Part shown: piece by piece, positions 1 through 12,011 of the stretch | How the letters are laid out: the number at the start of each line of letters is the position of its first letter | How positions within the stretch are numbered: the first letter of the stretch is position 1 | Source of the DNA: Paramecium tetraurelia | Lineage: Eukaryota > Ciliophora > Oligohymenophorea > Peniculida > Parameciidae | Length of the DNA stretch: 64,000 bases | Direction: 5' to 3' | Assembly (NCBI RefSeq): GCF_000165425.1 | Contig: NW_001799638.1 | Span: 186,001-250,000 of the forward strand | Notes under the pieces: model-generated | The model's input: the letters and a program-made list of their open reading frames with translations, nothing else | Told to the model about the DNA's origin: nothing | The model's database searches: none | Translations under genes and position numbers: made by a program

Positions 1-241
1 AGAAGACCAGCACAAGAAATCGAAAGGCATTTTACTTGTCCAGTCGAAAATTGCTAAAAGAAATATGGGTAAAAGTCCTTAATAAGTGTTTCTTAGAGCT
101 GAAGGGTCTCTCAACCAGCACATCAAACTCAAACATCCAGAATTAGTCAAGGATAGAGCATTTTATAAATCAAATGAATAATCGCAATAACAAGGAGAGC
201 CTGAATCATTGTCAGATCTAAAACAAGAATAAATTTAATGA
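1..241 (+). CDS. C2H2 zinc-finger protein, C-terminal end (5' partial)
   Basis: The window opens inside this gene. The first codons give FTCPVENC followed, after a 28-nt GT...TAG intron at 69-96, by a helix ending H-I-K-L-K-H. Together they form one classical C2H2 finger (C-x4-C-x12-H-x4-H). The tail after it is short, Gln-rich and acidic, and ends at TGA 239-241. Family knowledge suggests a nucleic-acid-binding nuclear protein, but the specific target cannot be told from one finger. TAA and TAG must be read as Gln for the frame to stay open. Confidence 0.75.
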
Positions 242-478
242 CACATAATTAAAATAATATAAGTTATTTTAAACATACCTATAAACTTTAAATCACTAAT
301 TTATTGTTCCTAATTTCTTCCTTAATATTATTGTAAATAATATCAAAATAAATTCAAATTAATTTATAATACACATTGCTTTCAAATTTTAAATACAAAA
401 TATTGAGGATCCGACCCTTTTGCAGATAGATTATATTCAAATACACAATTTAATAAATTATTAATTTAAAATAGATAC

Positions 479-1681
479 TCATGATGACGCTGATGTTGAG
501 CCTAATTTGATGGGATGGAGAACCTCCTTTTCTTCTTCATCCTTATACTTACCAGCAAAGCAATTCTAAAATACCTTAAGAATTTAATTTATTGTGATTG
601 TTGCAGATTATTGTCTCTAAACAATTGAATAACCTTAAAATATGAGAAAGAAAGCTTACTTCTAACAACTTCATCAAATACTCGAGCATTCAATTTAATT
701 CCCAATGGCCAAGCAATGTAAATATCATACTTTTTTAGGTTGTTGATGAAATGGAGAATCTTTTTGCTTTATACAAATCCTCTATCGAAAGTGAAAAAGA
801 TTCCACCATAACTAGGAGGAATTGAGTTAAACAAGATTTTTATAACAAAATAAATTAGCTTATCGGAATAACTTCTATATTGACTTTCTCCATTTAATTC
901 AACATCTCCTAAAAATTGAATTGCCAAATCAACAATATTTGTGCATAAAATCATGTATTCTGTTTCAACTTCCTTATCCAAAAGAGCTGCATTAATTGTT
1001 GAATAGGCAATCTGAGCATCAGCAAAAAGATTTTAAATGTTTTCAGTTTTAAATTGAACATCAAGAATTGGTGCTAAGTTTGATGATTAGCAATCTCTAA
1101 CTTTCTTACAAATCATTTCCAAATTTTCATTCTATTATTTTCCAAGTTCATAATCAACTTTCAGACATACAAATTAAATTGAGGGTTTATTCTGATATCC
1201 GTGTTGTTTAAGTTCCTCGGCTAATTTCAAAGGAGCTTCATCCTTAATTACGCAGGCTCTTTTCAAGATTGATTGAGTTGTCTAGAAAAATTCCAAGGGT
1301 GTTTTTTTATCATCCAAGATTTATTTTCGGGAGAATTACTCTTTCGCCAAAATCATCTAAAATGATAAACAGATATTAATACAGCAGATGTATAATCTTT
1401 CATTACCAAATCATTATAGAATACTTCCAAAATTTGCTATTCAAAGTTGCTTAGATTTTCTAGCTTTTCCTTATGAGTTTCATAGTATTCATTTTCTTGT
1501 CCAATCAATGGCTAATGTAAACATCTATGTTTAATAGTATAGATTACGATTTTAGGTAATTTAATTATGTTTCATCATTAAAGGTTGAAAAATCCAGGAT
1601 TATCTATTTATGGCTTTACTCTTGATAGCATTCAGTCAATGAAGTTATCTAGATTTTCAAAATATCGGTTGTGTTCGACAT
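479..1681 (-). CDS. hypothetical protein, about 375 aa
   Basis: The start is the ATG at 1681-1679 and the stop the TGA at 481-479. Three short introns (23 nt at 1525-1547, and two of 26 nt) leave an exact multiple of three. The second 26-nt intron ends in AAG rather than TAG. The product is soluble-looking, mixed alpha/beta, with no signal peptide or membrane segment. A distinctive central block carries the peptide PPSYGGIFFTFDRGF, followed by YIAWPLGIKLNARVFDE. I do not recognise the family. The ending is acidic and Lys-rich (KYKDEEEKEV). Confidence 0.7.
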
Positions 1682-1867
1682 AATAGAATTAAATAATAAT
1701 TATTAATGAAATTTAGGTCATTCTTTCATTTAGTAATAAACTCAATTTAATGAATTAATGTAGAGAATTTATAACTCACTCATAAGAAATCTTACAAACG
1801 AGTAACTCTATTTTGTATTTTTAGAGATATTTCTTCTATAATAAATTTATAATTAATCAATAATACG

Positions 1868-4062
1868 ATGAATTTAAGTCCAACAAAATATGACAGTCCA
1901 TCGAAACTGCAATCTAAAATTGATCTAAAGATGAGGAAGAGTGGGATACCAGTAGCTTTAAAAAGATCACCATAATTTTAACTATTAGATTGTTTCATGT
2001 TGACATATTTTCATCTTCCATCCTTTGCAGAGTAAATTTTATAGTATGATGTATCAAGATAATTTAACAATAGGATTCTATAATTAATGAAGAGGGAGTG
2101 ACTTTATTTTTGCAAAAGTTGTTTGTTTAGTTGATATTTTGCAAAAAGAAAGACACATCAGCAATAGAGGTCTATTAATATATGAAGGATGATTATAATA
2201 CTAGATATAAAAATGTTGAAGAATTTTTAGTTAGATTTTTTGAGAAGGTTGATGAGTCAATTTCAAAATATAGAACCATGCTTAATGAATTTGTGGAAGA
2301 ACATCCAATTAGAGATTTATTTATAGGTAAATTCAATAAAGGAAATGATGAAATCACATTTAATTTAATTAAGATGGATCTAGATGATGAGTCCTTTATG
2401 GAAGGATTATAAAAGAAATTTGATTCAGAAGATTGTTCAATAAAAGAATTGCCAAAAATATTACAATTTGAAATAACTAGAAAAGCAAATTTAGTGTTAA
2501 TGCCTATCATATATTTGGATTAATTTATGTATTCTAATAAAGGAACTATAAAACAACATTAATCAGATATCAAAGAACTAACAATGAAAAGAGAAGAAAT
2601 TGTTTAAAAGATTAAAAATATTGAAAATTACTAATAGACTTCTTAAAGCATTCCTTAGCTCTTACTAATGACTATCAATATTATCCAGGATTAAAGAACT
2701 GAACTAGTTGATGGAGATCCAGCAATCGAAGGATTTTTATAATTGATCATAGATGCAAACAAAGAATTAGATGTGTTGAAAGAAGAGTTACAAAAAATGG
2801 ATTAGCAAATTAAATTAATTATGGGTAACTTCAATAAAATAGAGTATAATTTGCATGCTGTTATTATATATGATGGGGAATATGAATGTGTATATATCAA
2901 TAATAATGAATAATGCTTTTTTTTTGAAGATGGATTTGTAGAAGTTAGAAAGAAATTTGAAATAGAAATGCGTTATTCCCCAGAAACTGTTGTTTATTTG
3001 GTGTATAAGGATAAGAATCTTTAAAGCGAATACAGTTTTACAGGTGGATAGGGAGATCTCTTAGATATGGATGATAGGAAACCTTATGAATCTCTAATTA
3101 GAAAAGAACTTTAATAGTATGCCGTATAGTTCAATCAAAAAGTAGATTAGGAATTGTTATTCTTAAAATAATAATAATAAGCAGAAGAAGTGTTTTAATA
3201 ATATCTAACAAGAACCAACATCGTTATTCAATTGGTTTAGAAAAAGCACACTATTTAGGTTCCTCACTTGAATAATTTTGCTACTTTTTTATGCTATTCT
3301 TAGAAGAAAATTGATGACTACGTTAAATGGTAAATATTGGATTGCAGCATTAGAGATGTCACAGGTTAGTCCATTTCGGATATTAAGAATATGAATGCCT
3401 TCGCTTAAAAGTTGAGTGTGTTACTCCAAAATTAACCATAAAAGGCACCCACTTAATTAACAGTCAATAAAAAAGATATGTAAATCATGTAAATTAGGTT
3501 GACTGATTATGTTTAATATTAATAGAGCACTAAAGTATTAACATATTCTTTAGAGTGCATTCTTTAAGAAAAGAAATTACTAGCTTTAAATGCTATTCGG
3601 TTTATTTAAGAGAATGGATAAAATAATATTGTTGCCCAACTGAGTTAAGAGGTATTTAAGGCTTTCATGATTCATTTGGCTATTTTAACTTTTAAATTTC
3701 ATCAACAACAAAATTATTGCTTATTATGGGAACATATCTAATGGATCATGGCTTATTGGCCATATATGAACTAACAAGATCATGTTCATTAATAGGTTTT
3801 TATAATGATTAAAGATTTGAAAAAGAAAGCCAATAAAAAGGCATTGAATTCTGATCAAGAAAAAATTATCAAAAAATTTATATCATCTGTAGATGACAAG
3901 AAGTTTACAGATATAGGAAGCAACATTTTATTAAGATAGGATCCTGTAATATATTCATAATATTTAAGGTCTTAGAAGCTATAGCTATAATTGATTGGAA
4001 CTAAGATCATTATTATTGGTTACCAGTTAAGTCAGAAGACATTTCCAAATAACTACTAATGA
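1868..4062 (+). CDS. USP25/28-type ubiquitin hydrolase-like protein, apparently catalytically dead
   Basis: One 23-nt intron near 2048-2070 leaves a 723-aa reading frame. The fold signature of the USP25/28 group of cysteine deubiquitinases (peptidase C19) is visible. PVALK near residue 28 and FHLPSF match the start of the USP domain; LPKILQFEITR and YNLHAVIIYDG match the palm and the segment just before the catalytic His. Between the last two lies a coiled-coil insertion. The residue aligned without gaps to the catalytic Cys is Gln38 (codon TAA at 1979-1981). The GHYWAY-type His segment is shortened to GEYECVY. It should therefore bind ubiquitin or a partner rather than cleave. The C-terminal half (about residues 400-723) is helical and unassigned. 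Confidence 0.7.
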
Positions 4063-5280
4063 ACACTGCATTGATTTAATAGTATCTTTAACTTGAGTTT
4101 TAATTTGTAAAGACCATTATGTAATAATAATGTACTTTTACTTATGACGAAAGGATTAAAAATGATGCTCCATAGTTAATTATGATTGATAATTCTAACG
4201 TATTCGTTAATTTAGAAATATATCCTATCATATATCTCAGTATTACATATATATAAATGAAACCAATAAAAAAATTAAATTTGATTATAATTGTTAATTC
4301 AATAAGTTTTATTTTAAAAGATTGCTGATTAGTCCTACTAATTTACTGATTTGTCCTTTAGTTATTTTGACAAAAAAAAAACAAAATATTTTTAGTTTTT
4401 TCAATTTTAATTTTATTAATGAATTTCTATTAATTAGTAATATAATTTCACCACATGATCCAAAATTGATTTTAGTTTTAGATGATTATTTATATAAAAC
4501 AAAATTTTTTAGTATTTTCTAAGGATAGTTAGTTTAATTAGAGGATCTTTTAATTAATTCTATTTTCATTATTTTAATTTTTTTTCTAATTGATTTTGCC
4601 AATATTTCTCCTTACATAATATTTGATATTCTATTAGATAACTAGTAATGTGTATATTAGTTTAATTTGAACTATATTGATTATAAGGCTCTGACTAAAT
4701 AAAATCATACAGAACTTTAGCAAAACACCTATAAAATTTTTTTATCTAGAAGAAGAAAGCGATTTTGTAGTGAAGGAATGGGAATTTATGCTTTTTTTTA
4801 TTAACCTATAGAATAATTTCGATTGTTTTAAGTTACTTATTTGGCTTTCAGTTTGAAAAAAATTATAAATTTATAAGATAGAAATGCTTATTAATAATTC
4901 AAAGAAAACATGATACTTATATAATTTTTGATACTATATAAATATTTCATAAAATCTATTGAGATAATTATATATAAAAGTACCAGAAGTATAACAGTTT
5001 TTAGAGATTGATTAAGTAATTTTAATCCCTATTTTTATGGTACAATACTCATTTCTTCTAAAAATAAACCCATTGTATTTATAACAATAAATGATCAATG
5101 GAATTTAAACTAAGTAATGTATAAATATACATAAGAGAATTGAAGATTGGTTTGAGCTTAAAATATCGACATTAAGATTGTTATATTTTTATCAGAATAT
5201 ATAAAATTTGTACATTTGACAACATAATACCAGAAGCAAATTTGAAGTATAATATATATTTCATCTGGCAACTAATTAAT
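4063..5280 (+). pseudogene. decayed coding sequence between the USP-like gene and RPA3
   Basis: No intact gene fits here, but one forward frame is protein-like over long stretches. It runs without TGA from about 4190 to a TGA at 5008-5010 (about 270 codons). It then continues in the same frame with further coherent blocks separated by more TGA codons up to about 5280. A different frame looks coding at 4066-4190. The implied peptide is rich in Ile, Phe and Asn, with a basic block RRRKRF. I see no start codon that explains it and no recognisable domain. I read it as a gene fossil; chance openness of AT-rich DNA is the alternative. Confidence 0.4.
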
Positions 5281-5640
5281 TCAGTCATAAAACAATTCTC
5301 TAAATTGTCCTTGAACCATATTTATGGCTTTTTTATAGAGCTCGAAATCAAATGTTTAATCTAATTCTGTGAATTCTTTAGCTTCTAAAAACCCATCATC
5401 ATTTAATTTGCCTCTTATTTCTAAAAGGATATCTTCATTGCTTTCAGGAACTTCTTCAATCTCAGTCACTTTCACAATTGCTAAATGAAATCATAATATT
5501 ATTTTACATCCATCCACCATAAATTCAACATAATCTCCTTTGCTTTACAATAATTTTCCAACAAGTGTTACATATTGCCCTTTGAATTTGATTATCATGT
5601 CTGCATTTATTCTTTGATAACTAGTTGGGATATCTGTCAT
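5281..5640 (-). CDS. RPA3: replication protein A 14-kDa subunit (RPA3)
   Basis: RPA3 is the smallest subunit of the RPA single-stranded-DNA-binding heterotrimer used in replication and repair. The 110-aa product matches the family in size and landmarks. It has an N-terminal RINADMI segment, an OB-fold strand pattern QYVTLVGKLL, a DG-turn, and a C-terminal helix FDFELYKKAIN that in the family packs against RPA2 and RPA1. One 27-nt intron (5481-5507) interrupts the frame. Read unspliced it contains an in-phase TGA, so retention would truncate the protein. The gene is convergent with the decayed tract on its right-hand side. Confidence 0.85.
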
Positions 5641-5870
5641 AATATTATTATTTAAAATAAAAAATGCGCTCACTTGATAAATGCAAGAAATTCTGATACT
5701 CTTAGATTTAATTATATTTTATTAATACTAGTTAAATGAAATCAAAAGATCTGGAAGTTGAAAAGATTAATTTGTGAAATAGAGTTTATTTCAATTGAAA
5801 TAAAATACTTTAAATATACTTTTTATTAGAATTTCTATTTCTATATTCATTATAACCTATAAACAATCAC

Positions 5871-7604
5871 TCATCTAGATAATTAATTCTTGTAATTATC
5901 CCAATATTATTATAAACTAATCTTAAAAACTGAATTAAATTGATAAGGGAAGCTGTTATATCTTACGAAATTATTATAAATGTAGGGTGAGATGAGTTCA
6001 TCCAAAATAATTAATTTTTTAATAAACTCTTCTGACTCTTTAATGGGTTTAATGGGATGTAGTTAAGTTCTTAAATCTGTAGATATAAATCGATGAGCCG
6101 ACGATATCCATTCTTCTTCAATTTGATTAATCTTGTTAGATTCTGTTATAATTATCCCATTACTATAGGATGTTAATGCTAAAATCAAAATAACAATTTA
6201 CTCATTTTAATTGTTTCAATCATAAATTTAATTTTAGGTAAAATAAACAAGTCTGGTTGTAATAGGCATGGATCAAAGTTTCTTTGTTTTTCTTGTTTGG
6301 CAATCTTCTTTTCATTTAATAACTATTTTAGGTTATCCAATTCACAGTTCTCAGCCAGAAAATATCGATAATTTATTTCTGGATATCCATTAATTACGAT
6401 TGGTGTGGAGTGATGATAACTATATAAAAATGGAGATTTCAAAATATCTATTATTTCAATTTCCTTATCAAACATAGGTTTAGTAATTTCACTAATATTA
6501 GTAGGATTGATAATAAATTAAGAGTTCTTTAATATATTGTTTTCAAAAATCCATTTTATCTTATTTTTATGTAGGTGAATGTCCGATAAAGTGATTGGCT
6601 ATGGATTAACAAGGAAAGTTGGGGTTAGTTTATTTTCAATAAAGGATTTCCAAGTTGAAGTGTAATTACCTTCAGTCTTGATAAAGAATGGATCATCCAC
6701 AGGCAAATCAGTCAATATAACTTATGGTTTCAAATTAAATAGAGCATCTTAAACTATTAATTAAACTTCTTACCATAAATATATGAAGAATGTTGTGCAT
6801 TATGTCTTTAAACACCAAATAAAATGAGATGTCCTTAAGTCCTAATTGGAGATGCTAAATTTCTGATTTCTAAATTATTAGGTACATTTATTTTTGTTTC
6901 CTCTTATGTTTGTTTCGTATTCTATTCCTAATTAGTGTTTTGCTTCTCATCATCAATTACGATCTCATCTTTATTTTTTTTTTATTTTCCTTTATACAGC
7001 TTTTAGATATCTTCAGGATCAACTTCCATACTGATTAAATGTTTCTCAAAATTTTTTTTCTTTTCCAATTTAATTTACTCTATTATTTCAGATTATTCTT
7101 CTTTTATCCTTTACAAATCATTGATTGATTAGTATTTCAATTTTATTAACTCATCTTCCCTTTTTATATATATGGTATTTACGATTTTGCTTGCTTCATT
7201 TGATTCATATAATTCTGAACTAAATCTACTTAAGCTTTCTATTATTTAACCAGATTTTGATATGCCTTTGTTTTGTGGATATTGGAAAAAAAATAACGAA
7301 GTTTGATCATTCTTTAAATATTATTGATATTATTTAATATATAATAATTCTTCAATCGCTTTCGATTGTAAACATCCTCAATGTGCCTAAAGCAACACTT
7401 CCTAAGAATTGATAGAATTCTTCCTAACAAATTTTAACTGTGACATACTTCGGTCTTGAATGAATCTTCTTATTGTAAATGTCTTCTATAATTTCTAATT
7501 GGTCTTAGAACATTTCTTTCAAGTTTTCTATTGAATGGTGGAACAAATAAATATCCAAGAGTCACTGCCCCTGCTGTTCCTACTGCTATTTTTGCCAAAA
7601 CCAT
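5871..7604 (-). CDS. hypothetical protein with N-terminal membrane anchor, about 550 aa
   Basis: The start at 7604 gives a hydrophobic, Gly-rich N-terminus (AKIAVGTAGAVTLGYLFV), a plausible membrane or mitochondrial anchor. A long Lys/Glu-rich helical middle and a globular C-terminus ending at TGA 5873-5871 follow. Three introns are clear (25, 20 and 23 nt). Between about 7360 and 7400 one more frame change is needed. A 22-nt GTG...GAG or a 40-nt GTG...AAG intron would both restore the frame, but neither has usual borders, so the exon join there is unresolved. No family recognised. Confidence 0.6.
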
Positions 7605-7803
7605 TTTATTTATTTTAATATTTTAATAAAATAAAATTAATCTAGATTTAACATTGTTATAAAACAATACTATACTGTATTGTCTGTCTATCATTAGTAT
7701 TTATTGAATTCATTTTTCACATTTAATATAAGTAATTTATTAACTAAAAGAAAGAATCAATGAATACTACTTTATAGATTAAAATATTTATCTATGATAT
7801 TTT

Positions 7804-8235
7804 TCATCTAAATTAATTGTTTATTTCTAAAGAATACTAATCTAAGAACTTAAATTTTATTTGTAATGAATAATACAATATTTTTATATTTAAAGAAAAT
7901 CCTTGACTGCCATGTCTAAGTTATAAAATCTATATTTAGAATGAAGATTTAGAAATTTCATATTTCTTTTAATTACTTAACTTTAAAAAGTAATAATTCA
8001 TCCTTTCTTATTCTACTCTTTGATATTAAGCTAGATCCTCCTCCATTAGCGAATTAAATGATTCTTTTGGAGTTTCATATTAATCATCCTGGATTTCAAA
8101 AAGATCAAGATTTTTAATTCCTGAAAATTTCTTTGTTTGAATCTATGTTAAAGGTGATCCACTATCCAATTATGAGATGATAGTATCGAATTCAAAGTTA
8201 GATTACACTTTTAAGTTTTTGGAACTTCTATTCAT
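7804..8235 (-). CDS. small hypothetical protein, 143 aa
   Basis: A single exon runs from ATG 8235 to TGA 7804. The first two thirds have an ordinary charged composition: Ser/Asp/Glu-rich, with MEEDLAQYQRVEQERMNYYF resembling a helix. The last third is Ile/Lys/Gln-rich and could be non-coding DNA that happens to be open. No domain or signal is visible. It sits between two other leftward genes with about 200 bp on one side and 360 bp on the other. Confidence 0.45.
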
Positions 8236-8598
8236 CTATTTGTAATGTATTATTTAATTTATTGTTCTTAATTTAACAAAGTGAATACTTTGTGAAATGA
8301 TCTATTTTTATAATTTTGTAAGAGTATTTTATATTGTAATTATTTCCCTTAATTTCAACTTTATTGAAAAACTTAAAAGTTTTGGATATATGATTAATAA
8401 ATATAGACTTTATTAAGTCATAGAATAATTTCTATACCAAAATTAGATGATTTAAAACATCATAATTCGAAAATAGCTAATATATAATATTTTGACTGAT
8501 TCTATTGCTAAATATCTAAATGAAAGTGTATTAAATACAGATATTTATTTAATTCACAAATCTAAATATATACTAATAAAATAATATTAAATTAATAA
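8236..8598. other. intergenic spacer
   Basis: About 360 bp of very AT-rich sequence between two leftward genes. I see no open frame of note, no tRNA-like arm and no repeat. Confidence 0.6.
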
Positions 8599-9747
8599 TC
8601 AAATTATTCTTTTCTTTATTTTTGTAAATGCAAAATTTGTATCAGTAGCAAGATAGTCGAATTAAGGGATTTTAGAATTACTTTTAGATTAGTTTAAGAT
8701 AAACCTGCTGGTTTTTTTTTATAATTGACCTGTTTCATCTATCATCTATTTATGCACTCCTTCAATGTCATTAATTAGTTATTGAATTTTTTAATTATAG
8801 TTTCTTTGAGATGTTGGTTCTGTTTTTATTTTAAATTGAGACTTTTAATTCCTTAACTCTAATCCTTAGAGCTATTTAGAATGAGAATATTTCGATGATG
8901 ATGGATCTCTCTCTGAACCTAAGGCTATAGTTTGATTACTAATTGATTATCTAGGGGAAAGATGTATCAATGAATATTTCTTATTAAATATTCTGGTTGA
9001 TTGCCTATTCAAATTTGCAATCATTCTCTTAGATTTCTCAGCAAATTGTTTACTAACTAATTCGTAATTTGGATGTTTTGATTTGAGTTCGAGTATTTCA
9101 CTTTTACTTATTTTCTTGGTTCCGACTGTTATCATTTCTGATTATTCTTTTTCTAAGTGATTGATCAATTAATCTACATCCTCATAAAAATTATCCGAGT
9201 TGTAATCTCCATTAACAAATGTGCTTCTCTGCCATTATTACTTTTGAATTTCACAAGTTGTTAAAGGATCCAATATTTTATTAGATGGTTTTACTATTGA
9301 TTTTAGTATAGATTTGGCATCAATAAAGGTGTCGAGTTTGGTGAAAGGAGTCAGGAGATCATTAAATTTCTTTTCTTTATCGCCTACTAGTATTTTAAAC
9401 TTTTGTAAATTCCTTTTTACAACAGATGCTACTCTTTGTTACTCAAATTACTTGTTCATATATAATAATCATAAATCTTTAATATTTACACCTGTTTTCT
9501 AATATCGATTTTAATCAGCATAAACCCTTTGGAAATCCAGTAAACAAATCAAAAATGCTAATTAAAATGAAGGGGCGTGTTTATATTTAGAATTTTAATT
9601 TTAGAAGGACATATGTGGAGAATTATTCTTTAGATTTTTTCTGATCACAAGTATTGAACAAGATCGAAGGAGTAGAAATTATATCTATTTTTATTGATGC
9701 TTCTCAAAAGAAGCTCTTAAAGAATCAATTTTATAAAGAGTAGCCAT
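8599..9747 (-). CDS. hypothetical basic protein, about 370-380 aa
   Basis: From ATG 9747 the frame is contiguous to TGA 8599, exactly 383 codons, except for one in-frame TGA at 9471-9469. Removing a 39-nt GTA...AAG segment across that TGA keeps the frame and would solve it, though 39 nt is long for this genome. Otherwise translation could begin at ATG 9459. The C-terminal 280 residues are Lys/Ser/Gln-rich and helical, with the segment ISKSEILELKSKHP. No known domain is seen. Probably a cytosolic or nuclear lineage-specific protein. Confidence 0.55.
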
Positions 9748-10051
9748 TAATAATATTATTATAAAAAATGTATTGTATTTTCAGCATTTTGCTAACTTTA
9801 AGGACTAGATAACTCTTGTCTTATTCCATTTTAAGTTTACTATATTTTCAGCTCTTTGAAAAACGGATATCCTTTTAATAATTTTATTTAAAGGATTGTG
9901 TTCTGTGTTATGAATTTTATGATTGATTATTATTTTCATTACTGTTCTTAATACATATTAATAAATAGATTCTTATTAGATGCTATTGATCATTTTAAAA
10001 GGATATATTTTAAATAGATAGCAATAAAATGAATTACACATATAATAATTA
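9748..10051. other. intergenic spacer
   Basis: About 300 bp, AT-rich, between two leftward genes. Only short frames are open and nothing is recognisable. Confidence 0.55.
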
Positions 10052-11153
10052 TCAGAAATTCGGTGAATATAAAGTAACATCATTACAATCATCCAAAAAG
10101 TGTTAAGTCTCTGATTCTCTTAACATTAGTGAATCTGTCGATTCCATTTAATCAGGATTCACAAAACTATCTTTATTTTGGAAACTGATTAGCACTTATT
10201 TTTTCAAAGGTAATTTGTTAACACAATTTTGTTTGTTAATTATTATGTCAAATTGTTGCAATCTATTTACATAATTTTGCAATATCATTTAGAAAGATTT
10301 TGATTCTACATTTTGAATGATATTTTAAGCGTTGTTTATGATATCTTAACTAATATTTTCAATTTCTGCAAGAATTTCTTAAATACTGTACTTTAATGAA
10401 ATTTCTTTTTTTGTTTTTGCAGAATCATATAATTATCTGGCTAAATCTAAGAATTCATTTAATTGTTATAATTTCTTGTTTTATTCTTAGTGATAGGTTC
10501 ATCATATTTCAAAGTCCAACTTCTTTAGCTTTTTTTCTTAGGGATTAACTAATTAGTTTTCATGTCATAGATGAGACCTTCATATGCTTCTTAAATAGCA
10601 CAGAGNNNNNNNNNNNNNNNNNNNNNNNNNNNNNNNNNNNNNNNNNNNNNNNNNNNNNNNNNNNNNNNNNNNNNNNNNNNNNNNNNNNNNNNNNNNNNNN
10701 NNNNNNNCTTTATTGTCTTTATTTAATTATTTATGAGTACAACTCTTATGTTTGTATTTTATCAATTTTAATCTATTCCTCTTGTTAAATTTGCTTTTAG
10801 GGAGTAACATTGTTTGATTTATAGTTTTATTATTAATATGATTATTGTTATTGTCTTAATCTGATATTTTGATTTAAAACATTTAAGATTGCCTAACTTG
10901 ATTAGATTTGAGAACTATTTGGCGATCTACTATGCTTACTCACATTCAAGTTAGTATGATCGGATTTTGTTGGAGTTTTAGCATATTTATAACTATTTTC
11001 TTTATGTCTTGTTGTTTTGATTGAAGGTTAAATAAATGAAACGTACGTCTACTTTTATTATCTACAAGATAAAGGCTATTATATTTCAATTGCAGAAGTT
11101 AAATTAGACAATTTAGGAATGAGCGGCTGCTTTTTATATGTAGTTTTAATCAT
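10052..11153 (-). CDS. Gln-rich hypothetical protein interrupted by the assembly gap
   Basis: The start is ATG 11153 and the stop TGA 10052. Frames on both sides of the 102-base gap look like one gene. The N-terminal part is Ser/Asn/Gln-rich and low in complexity, with poly-Gln runs. The part after the gap is a helical region rich in EISQDII-type heptads, followed by an acidic tail. One frame change beyond the gap (around 10500) fits a 35-nt GTT...AAG intron. No family is recognised, and the missing bases prevent a reliable protein model. Confidence 0.55.
10606..10707. other. assembly gap (102 N)
   Basis: A run of undetermined bases falls inside the coding region of the leftward Gln-rich gene. 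The true missing length is unknown. The low-complexity CAA/TAA-rich flank on the 3' side may be why assembly failed. Confidence 0.99.
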
Positions 11154-11950
11154 TTCGTTAATAATTTAAAAAAATCAATAATTCGGATATTAGTCACATC
11201 CAGTTTTACAATTTGAACAAATGCGGCTTTTAGTTAACCAAATCCTATGTATTCACAATGGAAATAATGGACTAAAATTGAATATTCAATTGAGAAATAA
11301 GTCAAGTTCAGGTTCTCACAATAACTTCTTAAATGTAATCTTTTAAGCAGGTTACGCATTTATATATATCAGCATTCTCATTTTATCTTTTACTTGAATC
11401 TATTTAATATTAATTTCCCTTATGAGAATTTATTTACAATACTTTTAGGAATTCCTATCATTGATGATTACAGCCATTATTATAAATAAAAATAAATGAC
11501 AGTTTTCAATAAATACTTAATAGGAGTAAGCTTTTAAAAGAAAAAGTAAAATTTCGCTTAATTGTAATTACCCATTATTCTCAGAATTAAAGAATATATA
11601 TAAAGAAGAATCCTCTAGATATGAATACTCAGGCTATTAAAATTTGAATTATTATGGACTTAAAAGTTTTTGAAGATATAAAATAATATATCCATAAGAT
11701 CACTTAATGAATTATGAGATCTTACATAATTTTTCTTTAATTTCTTGAAGTAATTATTAAAGAAATGTATTTGTAATGGTTAATAACCTCTATTGAATTA
11801 AATAAACTCTTTTAATATCTCCCTTGTGTAAAAGTAAGGCAACCCACTTTATCTACCCTTATTCCAAAGAATCATTATCAATCGTTATGGCAATTTTGTT
11901 TTTATTAATCTATGATGTAAAATAAAGCAATTTGAAATATTATGTACTTA
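11154..11950 (+). pseudogene. decayed coding sequence upstream of the alpha-solenoid gene
   Basis: Forward frames here are protein-like but broken. One frame is open from ATG 11119 (overlapping the neighbour's start) to a TGA near 11395, then continues coherently to about 11499. From ATG 11496 a second frame carries on with only isolated TGA codons (one near 11620, one near 11720) up to about 11930. It includes the coherent peptide GNPLYLPLFQRIIINRYGNF. A reverse frame of about 83 codons overlaps as well, so direction is not certain. I read the tract as a gene remnant with point stops and at least one frameshift. No domain recognised. Confidence 0.35.
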
Positions 11951-12011
11951 TATAATCATATATAAATTGCATGTCTTATAAAACATGCCTTAATATTATA
12001 TATATATAATT

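Noticed and set aside
2193-2510. Reverse 105-codon frame inside the USP-like gene
   Set aside because: It is a shadow of the long forward coding exon, with no support of its own.
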